A stretch of 64,000 nt of DNA. It comes from an uncultured Spirochaetota bacterium (GTDB lineage: Bacteria > Spirochaetota > UBA4802 > UBA5550). The notes under the pieces were generated by a model, which saw nothing but the letters and a program-made list of their open reading frames with translations, had not been told where the DNA came from and searched no databases. The translations under genes were made by a program, and so were the position numbers. This document shows, in pieces, positions 46,827 to 55,630 of the stretch. The first letter of the stretch is position 1. The number at the start of each line of letters is the position of its first letter. Location of the stretch: positions 94,325 through 158,324 of the forward strand of contig CALMRZ010000017.1 in NCBI GenBank assembly GCA_937872225.1. Direction: 5' to 3'.

Positions 46827-47174
46827 ATGAAATATCAGCATAAAATTACATCAGATATGATCAGCAGCATCCCGGTCATTATCATTGAGGGTGACTTAAC
46901 ATCTGATGCGGATGGTGATGCAAAAGGTGTTTATTCTGAAGTAAAGGAAAAGTATACCTCCCAAAAAATAATTGTCAACTTTGAAAATACCAAGTATATC
47001 AATTCTTCCGGCATCGCAACCCTGATTCACATCATACAGGATGTCAATGAAAAGGGCGGAACAATAGCTTTCGTGGGAATGTCCGATCACCTTAAAAAGG
47101 TCATGAATATTGTAGGTATATCTGATTTCGTCCAGATATTCAATACTAACAATGATGCTTTAAAGGCAATGTAA
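46827..47174 (+). CDS. STAS-domain anti-sigma factor antagonist
   Basis: A 115-residue SpoIIAA/RsbV-like protein. The phosphorylatable Ser is S60 or S61 in the segment KYINSSGIATLI; an LxxxDxxFINSSGL-type pattern is standard in the family. The C-terminal half keeps GGTIAFVGMSDHLKKVMNIVGI. When unphosphorylated it should bind an RsbW-type kinase and release the sigma factor. The phosphatases elsewhere in the window could act on it. Its partner gene is probably the RsbW-like one at 49322. Confidence 0.92.
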   Translation: MKYQHKITSDMISSIPVIIIEGDLTSDADGDAKGVYSEVKEKYTSQKIIVNFENTKYINSSGIATLIHIIQDVNEKGGTIAFVGMSDHLKKVMNIVGISDFVQIFNTNNDALKAM

Positions 47175-47284
47175 GTTTCGGCACTTGTTCGAATCGTTTA
47201 CTTCTTTTTTTTCTTTCTTGCACTTTCTTTCACAATAGATTTAATAATAGAAAATTGTAAAACTTCATTGCAGCTTGGTCAATC

Positions 47285-48868
47285 ATGGCTGAAAAGGCAA
47301 AAGCAAGGGATGATTATATATTTGTTATTGATGCCGGAACGCAGTCTATACGAGCCGCGCTCGTTGACCTGCAGGGCACCATCCGATCAATCGTGAAAAC
47401 CCCTATCGAGCCGTATTTCTCTGAATACCCAGGATGGGCCGAACAGGATCCCGACTATTACTGGAACGCGCTCTGTCAGACCTGTAAAAAATTAATAAGA
47501 AAATCTTCTTCAGCCATGAAGGGTGTACAGGGAGTCACGGTCACGACGCAGAGGGGAACGGTCATCAATCTTGATAAAAACGGGAAGCCTCTGCGTCCCG
47601 CCATTACCTGGCTGGACCAGCGAAAGGCGGACAAGACGGCATGGCCGCCCATCCATCTGGCAATGGTACTGAAAGCGATCAATATGTATGAGCCTGCTAT
47701 CCATACGTTCCGTGAAACTGAGTCAAACTGGATACGCCAAAACCAGCCCCGCATTTGGGAGCAAACGCATAAATTTCTCCTCCTGTCGGGATTTTTTGCA
47801 TACCGCCTAACCGGGGATTATGTTGAGTCAGTCGGAAGCACCGTGGGTTACCTGCCCTTTGATTTTAAAAAACACCAATGGATGACGAAGAGCGATATCA
47901 AATGGGGCATCTTTGACTATGATCTGTCCCTGATGCCGAAACTATTTAAACCCACGGAGATCATGGGCTGCATATCCAGAAAAGCATCCCGGGAAACCGG
48001 GGTTCCCGCAGGTCTTCCGGTCATCGCAGCTGCGGCCGATAAAGCCTGTGAAGTGCTCGGGTCCGGCTGCATGAAGCCGAAGATAGCCTGCCTCAGTTAC
48101 GGGACCACGGCGACCATTGAGACGACTAACAGCACGTATACCGAAGTGGTTCCTTTTTTTCCGCCCTATCCGAGCGCCGTTCCCGGCGCCTACAACACCG
48201 AAGTCATGATATTCCGCGGCTACTGGATGGTAAGCTGGTTCAAGAAAGAATTCGGCCTCAGGGAACAGGAGATAGCCAGGAAAAAGAAGATTGCCCCGGA
48301 ATCTCTGTTTGATGAATTGGTGAAAAATATACCTCCCGGATCTATGGGGCTTACGCTCCAGCCTTATTGGTCGCCGGGCGTAAAAATTCCGGGGCCGGAA
48401 GCCAAGGGCGCCATTATCGGCTTCGGCGATGTTCATACCAGGGCGCATATATACCGGGCAATTCTGGAAGGCCTTGCCTATGCGCTGAAGGAAGGAGCAG
48501 CCCGGACTGAAAGCCGGAACAAGATCAAAATTGAACGGCTGAGGGTTTCCGGCGGCGGATCCCAGAGCGCCGTTGCCATGCAGCTGACCGCCGATATATT
48601 TGATTTGCCCGCTGAAAGGCCGCACACCTATGAGACGTCCGCCCTGGGCGCCGCGATCGATGCAGCCGTGGGGCTCAAGCTCTACCCTGATTTTAACAGC
48701 GCAGTAAGGGCCATGACCAGGTTGAGGGATGCCTTTGAGCCGATTCCGAAGAACAGGGAGATATATCGTGAACTCTATGAGAAGATATATTTGAAAATGT
48801 ATGACCGGCTGAAGGCTCTTTATGATGATATACGGGATATTACCGGATATCCCCAGAAAATTCATTGA
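47285..48868 (+). CDS. FGGY-family carbohydrate kinase
   Basis: A 527-residue sugar kinase. It starts with the FGGY N-lobe pattern VIDAGTQSIRAALVD; ITWLDQRKADKTAWPP follows. The ATP-binding C-lobe has SYGTTATIETT and RLRVSGGGSQSAVAMQLTADIFDLP, then SALGAAIDAAVGL. The usual GGxDQ signature is replaced by AAADKACEVLG, which varies within the family. The substrate cannot be called; the closest pattern is xylulokinase-like. It sits between the two STAS genes, which is unusual for this enzyme. Confidence 0.85.
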   Translation: MAEKAKARDDYIFVIDAGTQSIRAALVDLQGTIRSIVKTPIEPYFSEYPGWAEQDPDYYWNALCQTCKKLIRKSSSAMKGVQGVTVTTQRGTVINLDKNGKPLRPAITWLDQRKADKTAWPPIHLAMVLKAINMYEPAIHTFRETESNWIRQNQPRIWEQTHKFLLLSGFFAYRLTGDYVESVGSTVGYLPFDFKKHQWMTKSDIKWGIFDYDLSLMPKLFKPTEIMGCISRKASRETGVPAGLPVIAAAADKACEVLGSGCMKPKIACLSYGTTATIETTNSTYTEVVPFFPPYPSAVPGAYNTEVMIFRGYWMVSWFKKEFGLREQEIARKKKIAPESLFDELVKNIPPGSMGLTLQPYWSPGVKIPGPEAKGAIIGFGDVHTRAHIYRAILEGLAYALKEGAARTESRNKIKIERLRVSGGGSQSAVAMQLTADIFDLPAERPHTYETSALGAAIDAAVGLKLYPDFNSAVRAMTRLRDAFEPIPKNREIYRELYEKIYLKMYDRLKALYDDIRDITGYPQKIH

Positions 48869-48947
48869 TCTAATAAACAGACAGTGAATAGCATTCTGAA
48901 AAGTATTTTGTAATGGGGGAATCTCACGTTTAAAAAAAGGAGCGACT

Positions 48948-49289
48948 ATGTCAGTATTACAGTATTCATCGGCCAAACACGGCCCGGTAACCCTTATTAC
49001 AATTGGCGGAAGCCTCGACGCTGAAACCTCGCCGAAGTTTCATGCAAAGATCAAGGGTGAAATAGAAAAAGGAGCAAAAAGAATAGTATGCAATCTGGAG
49101 CGTCTGGATTATATTGCAAGCGCGGGACTCGGGGTGCTGATAAGCGCCAATGATGAGTTGAGCAGGCAGGGCGGTGAAATCAGGCTCTCCGCAATGAATG
49201 AAAAAATAATAAAGATATTCAAGCTGCTCGGATTTATTAATTTATTCAAAATTTTTGAGAATGACCAGAAGGCCATTGATTCGTTCTGA
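48948..49289 (+). CDS. STAS-domain anti-sigma factor antagonist
   Basis: A 113-residue SpoIIAA/RsbV-like protein. The conserved phosphoserine is S58 in RLDYIASAGLGVLISANDEL. The N-terminal SLDAETSPKFHAKI and the final FKLLGFINLFKIF helix fit the family. AGGAG precedes the start. It lies three bases before the upstream GTG of the RsbW-like frame, so antagonist and kinase are encoded together, as in classic spoIIAA-spoIIAB pairs. Confidence 0.94.
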   Translation: MSVLQYSSAKHGPVTLITIGGSLDAETSPKFHAKIKGEIEKGAKRIVCNLERLDYIASAGLGVLISANDELSRQGGEIRLSAMNEKIIKIFKLLGFINLFKIFENDQKAIDSF

Positions 49290-49321
49290 AGGTGAATCAA
49301 CAGGGGGGCGATACGCACTTG

Positions 49322-49744
49322 ATGGCGGGTGTTCCGGATAAGATAACGATAAATGTTCCGCGGGTGATAAGCAAGCTTGATCATGTGCGGGATTCGGTCG
49401 TTGATTTTCTGAAACAGCATGCCATCAGCGAAGGCGCCGCTTCGCGCATCGAACTCTCGGTCTATGAAGCGGTTGTGAACATAGTTGAACACAGTTCTCA
49501 CGCAAACAATGACAAAACGATCCATGTTGAATGCCGCGTTCATGACGACGAGGTCGTCATCATTATATCGCATTTCGGCGAAAAGTTTGATATAACCAAG
49601 GCCGAGTTGCCCAATATAGAAAAGCATTATAAATCGGGAAAGATGAGGGGCCTCGGTATATACTTCATCATGACATTAATGGATAAAGTTGAATATTCCC
49701 ATGTAGATATGCTCAATACGCTGACAATGACGAAAAAGATTTAG
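49322..49744 (+). CDS. RsbW/SpoIIAB-like anti-sigma serine kinase
   Basis: A GHKL ATPase-type protein of about 140 residues. The N-box is IELSVYEAVVNIVEHS and the G2 region is MRGLGIYFIMTLMD. The G1 box, normally DxGxG and carrying the Asp that contacts adenine, reads SHFGE here, so that Asp is missing. It should bind a sigma factor or a STAS protein, but kinase activity is uncertain. A GTG start at 49292 is possible (150 residues). The ATG at 49322 with a G-rich upstream stretch also gives the full domain. Confidence 0.8.
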   Translation: MAGVPDKITINVPRVISKLDHVRDSVVDFLKQHAISEGAASRIELSVYEAVVNIVEHSSHANNDKTIHVECRVHDDEVVIIISHFGEKFDITKAELPNIEKHYKSGKMRGLGIYFIMTLMDKVEYSHVDMLNTLTMTKKI

Positions 49745-49760
49745 GCGGGGCCGCGAGATG

Positions 49761-50951
49761 TCAGTGGTGATATAATTCGCACTTGCCGGACATAAGATAC
49801 TTCACGCTTTCATCCAGACCATCCAGCGTCAATTCAAACATGGGGAATATTCCTCTGATCATCCTGATAGTCTGAACATAGTTCCATGAACGGGCCGGTA
49901 TGGGATTAAGCCAGATTATGTTCTTGAACTTGTCCTTGAAACGCTGGAGCCATACGATGCCCGGTGTGTCATTGTGGTACCAGTAGTCAATGGCCCCGTT
50001 CACCCAGGTCAGTTCAGACGGGGCCATTTCCCCATCACCGACGATTATGACCTTGTAGTCATTATCCTCGCTTCGGAGCAGGTCATGGGACGAGATGGTT
50101 TTATTACGCTCTATGTCGGTCCACAGTTCCTGGTAGATGCAGTTGTGGAAATAGTAATGCTTGAACCTGCTTATTTGGGACGATGCTGCGGAGAAAAGCC
50201 TGCTCGCGAGCTCCGCATAAGGGGTCATGGATCCGCCCACGTCCATGATGAGCATCACCTTTGATGCCTTCTTATCCTTGTTCTCCCAGACGAATTCTAT
50301 CTCGCCGGCGTTTTTGCACGTGGCGTCAATCGTCTCGTCAATATTGAGCCTTTCACCCATGCCGATGGGCAGCAACGACCGGAGGTGGGAAAGGGCAACT
50401 TTCATCTGCCTGGTGTCCAGGGTTATATCGCTGGAATAATTACGGAAGGTCCGCTTTTCGGCTATCTGGACGGCCCGGTGATGGCGGGATTCCCCCTGGC
50501 CGATGCGTATACCGGCGGGGTTATATCCCCACGCGCCCTGAGTGGAACGGCCGCCGGTGCCGATGGCCTTGTTTCCCCCAACGTGGTCTTTGTAATGGCC
50601 GGCTTTCAACTGCTCTTCGAAATTTTTCAGGATCTCATCGAGGTTGAGCTGTTCAATCTGTTTTTTCTCCTCTTCGGTCAGATGAAGCTCCTTCACCTTT
50701 TTAAGGCCGGCGAGGATCTCCTCCAACATTTCATCCGTGGTTTCTATGTCCTTGAAGGTGTCCAGGAAGGCAAGATCGTACTTGTCGAAATGGATTTCAT
50801 GCTTTACTAGAATCGATTTGGCTATGTGATAGAAATCCGTAAGGCTGCAGTTGTTCAGGTTCAGGGAGAGGGCGTGATGGAGTATCATCCATTCATGGAT
50901 GGATACCGGGACCCCATACGATTTAAGGGTGAAAAAGAAATTAATAAACAT
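49761..50951 (-). CDS. VWA domain protein, CoxE-like
   Basis: A 396-residue protein of the CoxE/VWA group. The MIDAS segment is LIMDVGGSMTPYAELASRL near residues 228-246; the Ser-Gly pattern of DxSGS is changed to GGS. HNCIYQELWTDIERN and IVGDGEMAPSELTW follow. CoxE proteins pair with MoxR ATPases to assemble metal cofactors or protein complexes. The pair MoxR-VWA is overlapping here by 11 nt. The client enzyme is not present. Confidence 0.85.
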   Translation of the reverse strand: MFINFFFTLKSYGVPVSIHEWMILHHALSLNLNNCSLTDFYHIAKSILVKHEIHFDKYDLAFLDTFKDIETTDEMLEEILAGLKKVKELHLTEEEKKQIEQLNLDEILKNFEEQLKAGHYKDHVGGNKAIGTGGRSTQGAWGYNPAGIRIGQGESRHHRAVQIAEKRTFRNYSSDITLDTRQMKVALSHLRSLLPIGMGERLNIDETIDATCKNAGEIEFVWENKDKKASKVMLIMDVGGSMTPYAELASRLFSAASSQISRFKHYYFHNCIYQELWTDIERNKTISSHDLLRSEDNDYKVIIVGDGEMAPSELTWVNGAIDYWYHNDTPGIVWLQRFKDKFKNIIWLNPIPARSWNYVQTIRMIRGIFPMFELTLDGLDESVKYLMSGKCELYHH

Positions 50952-51795
50952 CCCTGGTCCTCATGCTGGTGCTATACGCGTAATGGGATTTTCCCGATTT
51001 TTCAACGAGATCGACATCTTCTTTTTTCTTGAGGAGCGTGCCGATAAAGGGGATTTCCTTCTCAATGGATTTTGCAGAAATGCCGCCGACCATAAGAGCC
51101 TGGAGCCAGTCAATAAGCTCGCTGGTGGAAGGCTTCTTTCTCAGCATGTCAAATTCGCGGATCCAGTAAAAGCGCTTCAATGCCTCCCGGAGAAGGTTTT
51201 TTTCAATCTTGGGATAGTGGACCTTTATGATCTCTTCCATCAGTTCAGTATCCGGGAATTCAATATAATGGAAAATGCAGCGTCTGAGGAACGGGTCCGG
51301 GAGCTCTTTTTCGCTGTTGGATGTTATGATCATGATGGGACGGTGTACGGCCTTTATGTTCTCGCCTGTTTCCGGGATGTAGAAACTCATCTCATCCAGT
51401 TCGTTCAGAAGGTCGTTGGGGAACTCCAATTCAGCTTTATCAATTTCATCGATAAGGAGTACGACCTGCTCTTCGGATTTAAAGGCTTCTCCCAGTTTGC
51501 CCAGCTTGATGTACCGCTTGATATCGGATACGTTGCCGTCGCCGAACCTGGCATCATTGAGCCGCTGAACGGTATCGTAAACATACAGGCCTTCCTTTGC
51601 CTTGGTTGTGGATTTTATATTCCATATTATCAATTCCTTTCCAAGGCCCTTGGCTATCGAATGGGCAAGTAGTGTCTTGCCGGTTCCCGGCTCCCCCTTT
51701 ACAATAAGAGGCCGTTCAAGGGCAATCGAGACGTTGACATTGTCCCGCAGTGCCTGTGATAAAACATATTCATCGGATCCCTTGAAGTAGTTCAT
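50941..51795 (-). CDS. MoxR-family AAA+ ATPase
   Basis: A 284-residue AAA+ chaperone-like ATPase. Walker A is GEPGTGKT at residues 34-41, Walker B VVLLIDEIDKAE near 115, and sensor I TSNSEKELPDPFLRRC near 155-170. It works with the VWA protein encoded just downstream (11-nt overlap). The start has AGGTGA upstream. Confidence 0.95.
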   Translation of the reverse strand: MNYFKGSDEYVLSQALRDNVNVSIALERPLIVKGEPGTGKTLLAHSIAKGLGKELIIWNIKSTTKAKEGLYVYDTVQRLNDARFGDGNVSDIKRYIKLGKLGEAFKSEEQVVLLIDEIDKAELEFPNDLLNELDEMSFYIPETGENIKAVHRPIMIITSNSEKELPDPFLRRCIFHYIEFPDTELMEEIIKVHYPKIEKNLLREALKRFYWIREFDMLRKKPSTSELIDWLQALMVGGISAKSIEKEIPFIGTLLKKKEDVDLVEKSGKSHYAYSTSMRTRDVY

Positions 51796-51931
51796 TGTGC
51801 TTCACCTAGTGTATTAATATTATATTAATAAGAAATTTTAAGCATGTAAATGGATTATTATCTGATTAATCAAACAGTGAATAAATCGTTTACCCTGCCC
51901 GGGATGATCAGTTAAATACCTTCAATTTAAA

Positions 51932-52054
51932 TTAGTCAGCAAAATCATTAAAATCAATGCCCCACAGTAATACAACGACAATACAGATTAACCCAACAGC
52001 GCTGGCAAGTATTTTTAACCGTCGGGTATAATTATTCATCATGCTGTAAGGCAT
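51932..52054 (-). CDS. Candidate small membrane protein (40 aa)
   Basis: A 40-codon frame in the 345-bp gap upstream of moxR. The predicted peptide has a basic N-terminus (TRRLK), one hydrophobic helix (ILASAVGLICIVVVLLWGI) and an acidic end (DFNDFAD). That is the pattern of single-pass small membrane proteins. Starts are possible at 52054 or at two Met codons at 52042 and 52039. No clear ribosome-binding site is seen, which lowers confidence. The rest of the gap shows no gene. Confidence 0.4.
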   Translation of the reverse strand: MPYSMMNNYTRRLKILASAVGLICIVVVLLWGIDFNDFAD

Positions 52055-52140
52055 AATTTTAAGACAATAACTATTATTTCTTTTATAATTGACAGGCAAG
52101 GTTGTCTACTCTATGATACTGTATACAGTGGCTTATTAGC

Positions 52141-52941
52141 ATGAAAAGAATACTAGTCATCATTGTATTTTTGACGGCAGCATTGTCCGCCCACGCAGCC
52201 CATTTTGAAGAGCTCGACAAGCCCCCGGAAGGGGCACACAAAGGTCAAATGCTGCTCGGTGTCTTTGCCACAATCGGTGTCCCCTACGGCACGATCATTA
52301 ATGCTGAAAATAATTATATAAGAAATTCGACCTATACGTTCCGGAATAATCTCATAACAAAGAAGATCATGGTGCAGCATTTGTTTTTCAGTTATGGCAT
52401 ATTGTATGAATATATGCCCATCGATTATCTGGGAATTAAAGTAAAAGTGCGGAGATCGTCCGTGGTTCAGAGATCCCAGTTCGGATCTGAATATCAGAAC
52501 TGGACCAAGATGCTCTACAGCGATTTTTCATTTTTCCTGGGCCCCGCGGTACATTTCACAACCCGTAGAGCATGGGATATTTCGCTCACTCCCGTTGTCG
52601 GATATGCCCTGGGCAGATATACCGCGACGCCGATAGCCGCCCAGCTTATTTACAGTTTTTCCCTGCCGACGGAGTTCCAATATTTGTATTTTTATACCGC
52701 CAGACGGAAAAAGCAGACCAATAATCTTGTTGTCGGGGCGGAGTTAAACATTTCCATGTTTTTCACGGGCGGTTTTTTCCTCTCATTCGGATGCGATTGG
52801 AACATGAATATGCTGAAATTCAAAAATAAATTTTATATCTACAACATCCAGAATTTTTTGTGGTTTTTTCAGAATAAGAATTCCTCTAATATGCACTCGG
52901 TGAGCTTTATGCTGTCGGCGGGATACGCATTTTCAAATTAA
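52141..52941 (+). CDS. Hypothetical secreted protein, probable outer-membrane barrel
   Basis: A 266-residue protein. Residues 1-20 are a Sec signal peptide (ILVIIVFLTAALSAHA). The mature part is rich in alternating aromatic strands (LYSDFSFFLGPAVHF, WDISLTPVVGYALG, LVVGAELNISMFFTGGFFLSFG), and the last segment SVSFMLSAGYAFSN ends like an outer-membrane barrel strand. No family was recognised. It is a stand-alone gene, convergent with slyD. Confidence 0.6.
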   Translation: MKRILVIIVFLTAALSAHAAHFEELDKPPEGAHKGQMLLGVFATIGVPYGTIINAENNYIRNSTYTFRNNLITKKIMVQHLFFSYGILYEYMPIDYLGIKVKVRRSSVVQRSQFGSEYQNWTKMLYSDFSFFLGPAVHFTTRRAWDISLTPVVGYALGRYTATPIAAQLIYSFSLPTEFQYLYFYTARRKKQTNNLVVGAELNISMFFTGGFFLSFGCDWNMNMLKFKNKFYIYNIQNFLWFFQNKNSSNMHSVSFMLSAGYAFSN

Positions 52942-53133
52942 TCCCTGTGGCATCTTAAAAAAGGATATGGATCTTCACCGTGTAAGGCTCTGCTGTGCGG
53001 GAACGGACAAGAAAGGGTCATCCGTTGCAGCCGCACGATGATGCCACGGTGACAGCGTCACCTTGATTATACTATACTACGGCAGGTTCGTTACATGAAC
53101 CAATGGCAGATTGTCCCTGAAATAACCACGCAG

Positions 53134-53643
53134 TTAGCAGGAACAACGGCCATTGCCGCAGGAATCATCGCTGCAAGATCCATCGCTGCAGCAGCCGCAT
53201 CCGCTTTCCAATTGCGCCTCGTCGTTTATGGCGAGAATCTTAACGGCAAAATGAAGCGTTTTACCCGCCAGGGGATGATTGAGATCGAGTGTAACGGTTT
53301 CGCCATTGACTTCCGTGATACGGGCCGGAATGAGACTGCCATTTTCCATCTGGATGGATAGTACCATGCCCGGCTCGGGATTGAAATTCGACTGCATTTC
53401 CGCCAGGGGCACCGTGAGGACAAAGTCGTTATTGTAATCGCCGTAACCGTGTTCCGGCTTTATGGTGATGTTTTTCTCGTCGTCAATCTTCATGCCCATG
53501 ATGCCGCGGTCAAGGCCTGCGATTATCGCGCCTGATCCTATCTGGAATTCGAGGGGCTCAAGACCGACATTGGAATCGAATATTTCCCCGTTGTCAAAGG
53601 TTCCGGTATATTGAATCTGTACGAATTTTCCTTCTTCAACCAT
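53134..53643 (-). CDS. slyD: SlyD-like FKBP peptidyl-prolyl isomerase with Cys-rich tail
   Basis: A 169-residue FKBP. Residues 6-30 (FVQIQYTGTFDNGEIFDS) and 35-60 (IGSGAIIAGLDRGIMGMK) form the isomerase domain; the insert-in-flap chaperone domain spans about 70-125. The last 22 residues hold seven Cys with Gly, Ser and Asp between them. In E. coli SlyD the tail is His-rich and donates nickel to hydrogenase. This Cys-rich version should bind soft metals such as Cu, Zn or Ni. AGGAG precedes the ATG. Confidence 0.9.
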   Translation of the reverse strand: MVEEGKFVQIQYTGTFDNGEIFDSNVGLEPLEFQIGSGAIIAGLDRGIMGMKIDDEKNITIKPEHGYGDYNNDFVLTVPLAEMQSNFNPEPGMVLSIQMENGSLIPARITEVNGETVTLDLNHPLAGKTLHFAVKILAINDEAQLESGCGCCSDGSCSDDSCGNGRCSC

Positions 53644-53787
53644 GGTATGCTCCTTGGATTTTCTATTTTAGTTCTGATGGGCCAATGTGCAGGAAATCAG
53701 AATGGTGTCATTATCCGATATAGGTGGATTAATGTAAATCCAAATTTACTCCTCCAGAGCCGTGCCGGATGGCCGGATGAAAGAACG

Positions 53788-54834
53788 TTACTGCGGCGCC
53801 GCACCGATGACGCTTCCATGAAGTTTCAGCAGCCGCATGACCTGAAGAGTCACCCAGTTGCTTTTTTTGCCGGCATGCTTTTTCGGCTCATTTCCGTACA
53901 TCATGCCGGTGCGGGCATTTTCCATGTTCCAGGTCCCGTCACCGTTCTGTTTCGACATGACAAGATTGAATGCTTCACCAGCCCGTCTGTCGCCGAGAAA
54001 TCCGGCCCGGGCTATGAAGAGAAGTCCGTACAGGATGTCATACTGCGACATGACGGGATATCCCAGCAGCCGGAAATCACGGTTCCAGGAACTGCGCGGT
54101 CTGATAGGCTCGTTGCCGCTGTTTTTAAATAGTGAACGTTTCAAAAAAAAGTCAGCTGCTTTTTTTAGGATATGGTCATTGGCCCGGGAACCGGTTTTCT
54201 CGGCATATTCCGCGAGGGCCATCGAGCAGGCAATGGTCGCATAGAAGCAGCTTTTCACGGCATTGTTTGATTCCCTGGCGAGACCCTTTCCCGGCCTGTT
54301 GAACAGGATCAACCTGAACTGGTCGCACATGCCGGCAAGGGGGCAATGGAGCCAGCCCCCGTCATGGCGCTGGTGAGACGTTATCCATGTGATGCCGTTC
54401 CGGACATTGTTATCGTCAAAACCGGCTTTGACAAGAAGCCGTATCATGTCGCCCGTTCTGCAGGCCAGTTCCACCCGGGGTTTCCATTTCAGGGAAAAAC
54501 CTCCGTCCGGGGTCTGGCAGCGAGAAACAATGAATTCGGCAGTTTCACGGATTACCGGCGAACGCCTGTCAAGGCCCCGCTCCACCGCTTCAGCGAAGCA
54601 CCATACGGTGCCGCTGTAGTAAAGGTCGTAATTCTTTTGGTCGCCCAGAATGTTACCTGTCTTACCGAGCAATTTCACGAATTCGGGCGATTCGGCAATT
54701 TTTGGATAGAGATCATTGCATCGGTCATCCTCAAGGATGTCCCTTCTGGTCAGATATGAGATGGAAGGGTCCGATTCATCCAGGAGCCATTCGATGGGGC
54801 TGCTGCTCAAGTATTTGCTGGTCAGTATGTTCAT
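53788..54834 (-). CDS. Alpha/alpha-toroid (prenyltransferase/squalene-cyclase-like repeat) protein
   Basis: A 348-residue protein with repeats of the prenyltransferase or terpene-cyclase toroid: CQTPDGGFSL, HQRHDGGWLH and KQNGDGTWNM, each a QxxDGxW/F motif. The catalytic DxDD of squalene-hopene cyclases is not seen, so it may be a non-enzymatic toroid or act on another substrate. There is no signal peptide. The neighbouring genes give no pathway. Confidence 0.65.
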   Translation of the reverse strand: MNILTSKYLSSSPIEWLLDESDPSISYLTRRDILEDDRCNDLYPKIAESPEFVKLLGKTGNILGDQKNYDLYYSGTVWCFAEAVERGLDRRSPVIRETAEFIVSRCQTPDGGFSLKWKPRVELACRTGDMIRLLVKAGFDDNNVRNGITWITSHQRHDGGWLHCPLAGMCDQFRLILFNRPGKGLARESNNAVKSCFYATIACSMALAEYAEKTGSRANDHILKKAADFFLKRSLFKNSGNEPIRPRSSWNRDFRLLGYPVMSQYDILYGLLFIARAGFLGDRRAGEAFNLVMSKQNGDGTWNMENARTGMMYGNEPKKHAGKKSNWVTLQVMRLLKLHGSVIGAAPQ

Positions 54835-55295
54835 TGGTGTTGTTTAGATTCCGGCGAAATGAAATTACCACTTAATTGATCTGACAATAGCATAGATTCA
54901 TCATACCCTGTAAGTAAAATGAATATATAGGCTGATAATCTATTATAATGAAATATTCGGTAAGGATAGTATGTCAAATTATTTACATATCAGTGGTGAA
55001 AATTGAATAGTACCGGCAAATATTGATTGGATATTGCTATTTCACATTGAAATTGTTCAGTCAGGGGTGTATTTTTATCATGGAATTGGCACAAAAAGTA
55101 AAGGATGTGCATGGGGCTGGTTGAAGCATAAAATTGGTAAAATCGCGAAAAAAATATAAAAAAATAAACATTTTTTACCGTTAATAAAATATAGGTATGT
55201 ATAACCATTTTTTGGCTTGTAATATTGGATTATGCAGATCAAAAATATGGGACAGGCACATGATTCATTATACCAAGGGGACAGGGTGATTGTCG
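54835..55295. other. AT-rich intergenic region, no gene seen
   Basis: A 461-bp gap between the divergent toroid and DUF4234 genes. A minus-strand frame at 54990-55208 has no recognisable domain or ribosome-binding site. The area is rich in A and T runs and probably holds promoters for both genes. No riboswitch or repeat was recognised. Confidence 0.5.
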
Positions 55296-55610
55296 ATGGA
55301 TGAATATATACCCGAAAACAATCTTGTTGTTCTGTTTTTGCTTATGATAATAACCTGCGGTTTCTATTATTTCTGGTGGTTGGCACGGGTCAGCAAGGCC
55401 TTTGATGATGACCCCATAATAAACATTTTGCTGACCGTTTTCACCCTCGGGATATGGGGGTTGTATCTCAATCTGAAGTATCTGCAAAAATCGGAGATAA
55501 TGAACGGAAGGGACGCTAAATGGTACATGATACTGTTTCTTCCCTGCATTATCATTTTTCCGATTATTATTCAGCATAATTTGAATGAAAAATTTTTCCC
55601 GGGTCGTTAA
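55296..55610 (+). CDS. DUF4234 membrane protein
   Basis: About 104 residues. Two hydrophobic helices, VVLFLLMIITCGFYYFWWLARV and the WYMILFLPCIIIFPIII stretch, flank TLGIWGLYLNLKYLQK. The CGFYYFWWL and TLGIWGLYL segments fit the DUF4234 family, whose function is unknown. It lies 20 bp before the zinc-ribbon/DUF4389 gene. The start at 55296 ATG is preferred over a TTG at 55290. Confidence 0.75.
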   Translation: MDEYIPENNLVVLFLLMIITCGFYYFWWLARVSKAFDDDPIINILLTVFTLGIWGLYLNLKYLQKSEIMNGRDAKWYMILFLPCIIIFPIIIQHNLNEKFFPGR

Positions 55611-55630
55611 GAGTACTACAGGAGCCACCA

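Noticed and set aside
47175-47284. GTTCGAATC-like stretch suggestive of a tRNA T-arm
   Set aside because: No matching acceptor, D or anticodon arms could be placed around it.
47942-48976. Minus-strand frame of 344 codons opposite the sugar kinase
   Set aside because: The plus strand encodes a full FGGY kinase with conserved motifs; the antisense frame has none.
52942-53133. Hairpins in the convergent gap (GGTGAC-AGC-GTCACC at 53048-53062; GTGGCATC with GATGCCAC)
   Set aside because: Short stems without a T-tract; possibly a weak terminator but not supported enough to list.
54990-55208. A 72-codon minus-strand frame in the AT-rich gap
   Set aside because: No ribosome-binding site, no domain and a composition expected of AT-rich non-coding DNA.
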